Source: Bdellovibrionaceae bacterium UBA5009
GTDB taxonomy: Bacteria > Bdellovibrionota > Bdellovibrionia > Bdellovibrionales > Bdellovibrionaceae
Direction of reading: 5' to 3'
NCBI GenBank assembly: GCA_002396665.1
Contig: DGYJ01000084.1
Location: forward strand, 15,526-20,706
Length of the DNA: 5,181 bases
Under the pieces are notes generated by a model. It had not been told where the DNA came from and ran no database searches. It saw only the letters and a list, made by a program, of their open reading frames with translations. The position numbers and the translations under genes are program-made. Numbering within the stretch: position 1 is the first letter of the stretch; every line of letters starts with the position of its first letter. Below, piece by piece: positions 5,131 through 5,181 of the stretch.

Positions 5131-5181
5131 TCATTTAAAAAGAGGGATTGAGATATCAACATCCTCAAAATCGAATCTATT
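5131..5181 (-). CDS. Possible C-terminal end of a gene entering from the right edge
   Basis: Read from the right edge, one minus-strand frame gives NRFDFEDVDISIPLFK and then TGA at 5133-5131. The alternating acidic and hydrophobic residues look like a real protein terminus. Only 16 codons are visible, and a second minus-strand frame is also open there (to TAA at 5115), so the call is tentative. No function can be given. Confidence 0.35.
   Translation of the reverse strand, partial: NRFDFEDVDISIPLFK

Noticed and set aside
5123..5133. TGAG-CGA-CTCA hairpin as a terminator
   Set aside because: Arms are only 4 bp and no proper U-tract follows on either strand.

Overview
The window reads as chromosomal DNA of a Gram-negative bacterium. 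Four proteins carry Sec-type export signals: three are lipoproteins with lipoboxes and one is an exported glutathione peroxidase. The sequence is AT-leaning. The PurM/PurN sequences and the number of small, poorly conserved lipoproteins would suit a Bdellovibrio-like (Bdellovibrionota) genome, but that placement is an impression, not something the sequence proves.

Layout. Positions 1-2535 (minus strand) hold a tightly packed operon read right to left: purM, purN (ATGA overlap), then a gene that overlaps the end of purN by 10 bp and runs off the left edge. PurM and PurN are steps 5 and 3 of de novo purine synthesis. The third protein has an N-terminal dinucleotide-binding fold of the FAD/amine-oxidase type with a degenerate glycine motif; its link to purines is unknown. 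A 132-bp divergent spacer (2536-2667) separates purM from a plus-strand gene for an exported glutathione peroxidase homologue (2668-3252) with one cysteine and an altered catalytic tetrad.

Positions 3258-5181 are visibly AT-richer and accessory in character: a minus-strand lipoprotein (3258-3815) whose signal peptide extends upstream without an ordinary start codon; a gap with a small protein-like ORF or gene remnant (3982-4137, minus); and two divergent small cysteine-containing lipoproteins (4195-4539 minus, 4562-5053 plus) with only 22 bp between their start codons and no Shine-Dalgarno sequence on either side. At the right edge there may be the last 16 codons of another minus-strand gene.

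The purine operon and the peroxidase are ordinary housekeeping and stress functions. No tRNA, rRNA, CRISPR array, transposase or clear intrinsic terminator was seen. I found no convincing new multi-gene system. The best leads are the hidden 5' end of the 3258-3815 lipoprotein, the cofactor-domain protein coupled to purMN, and the SD-less divergent lipoprotein pair.
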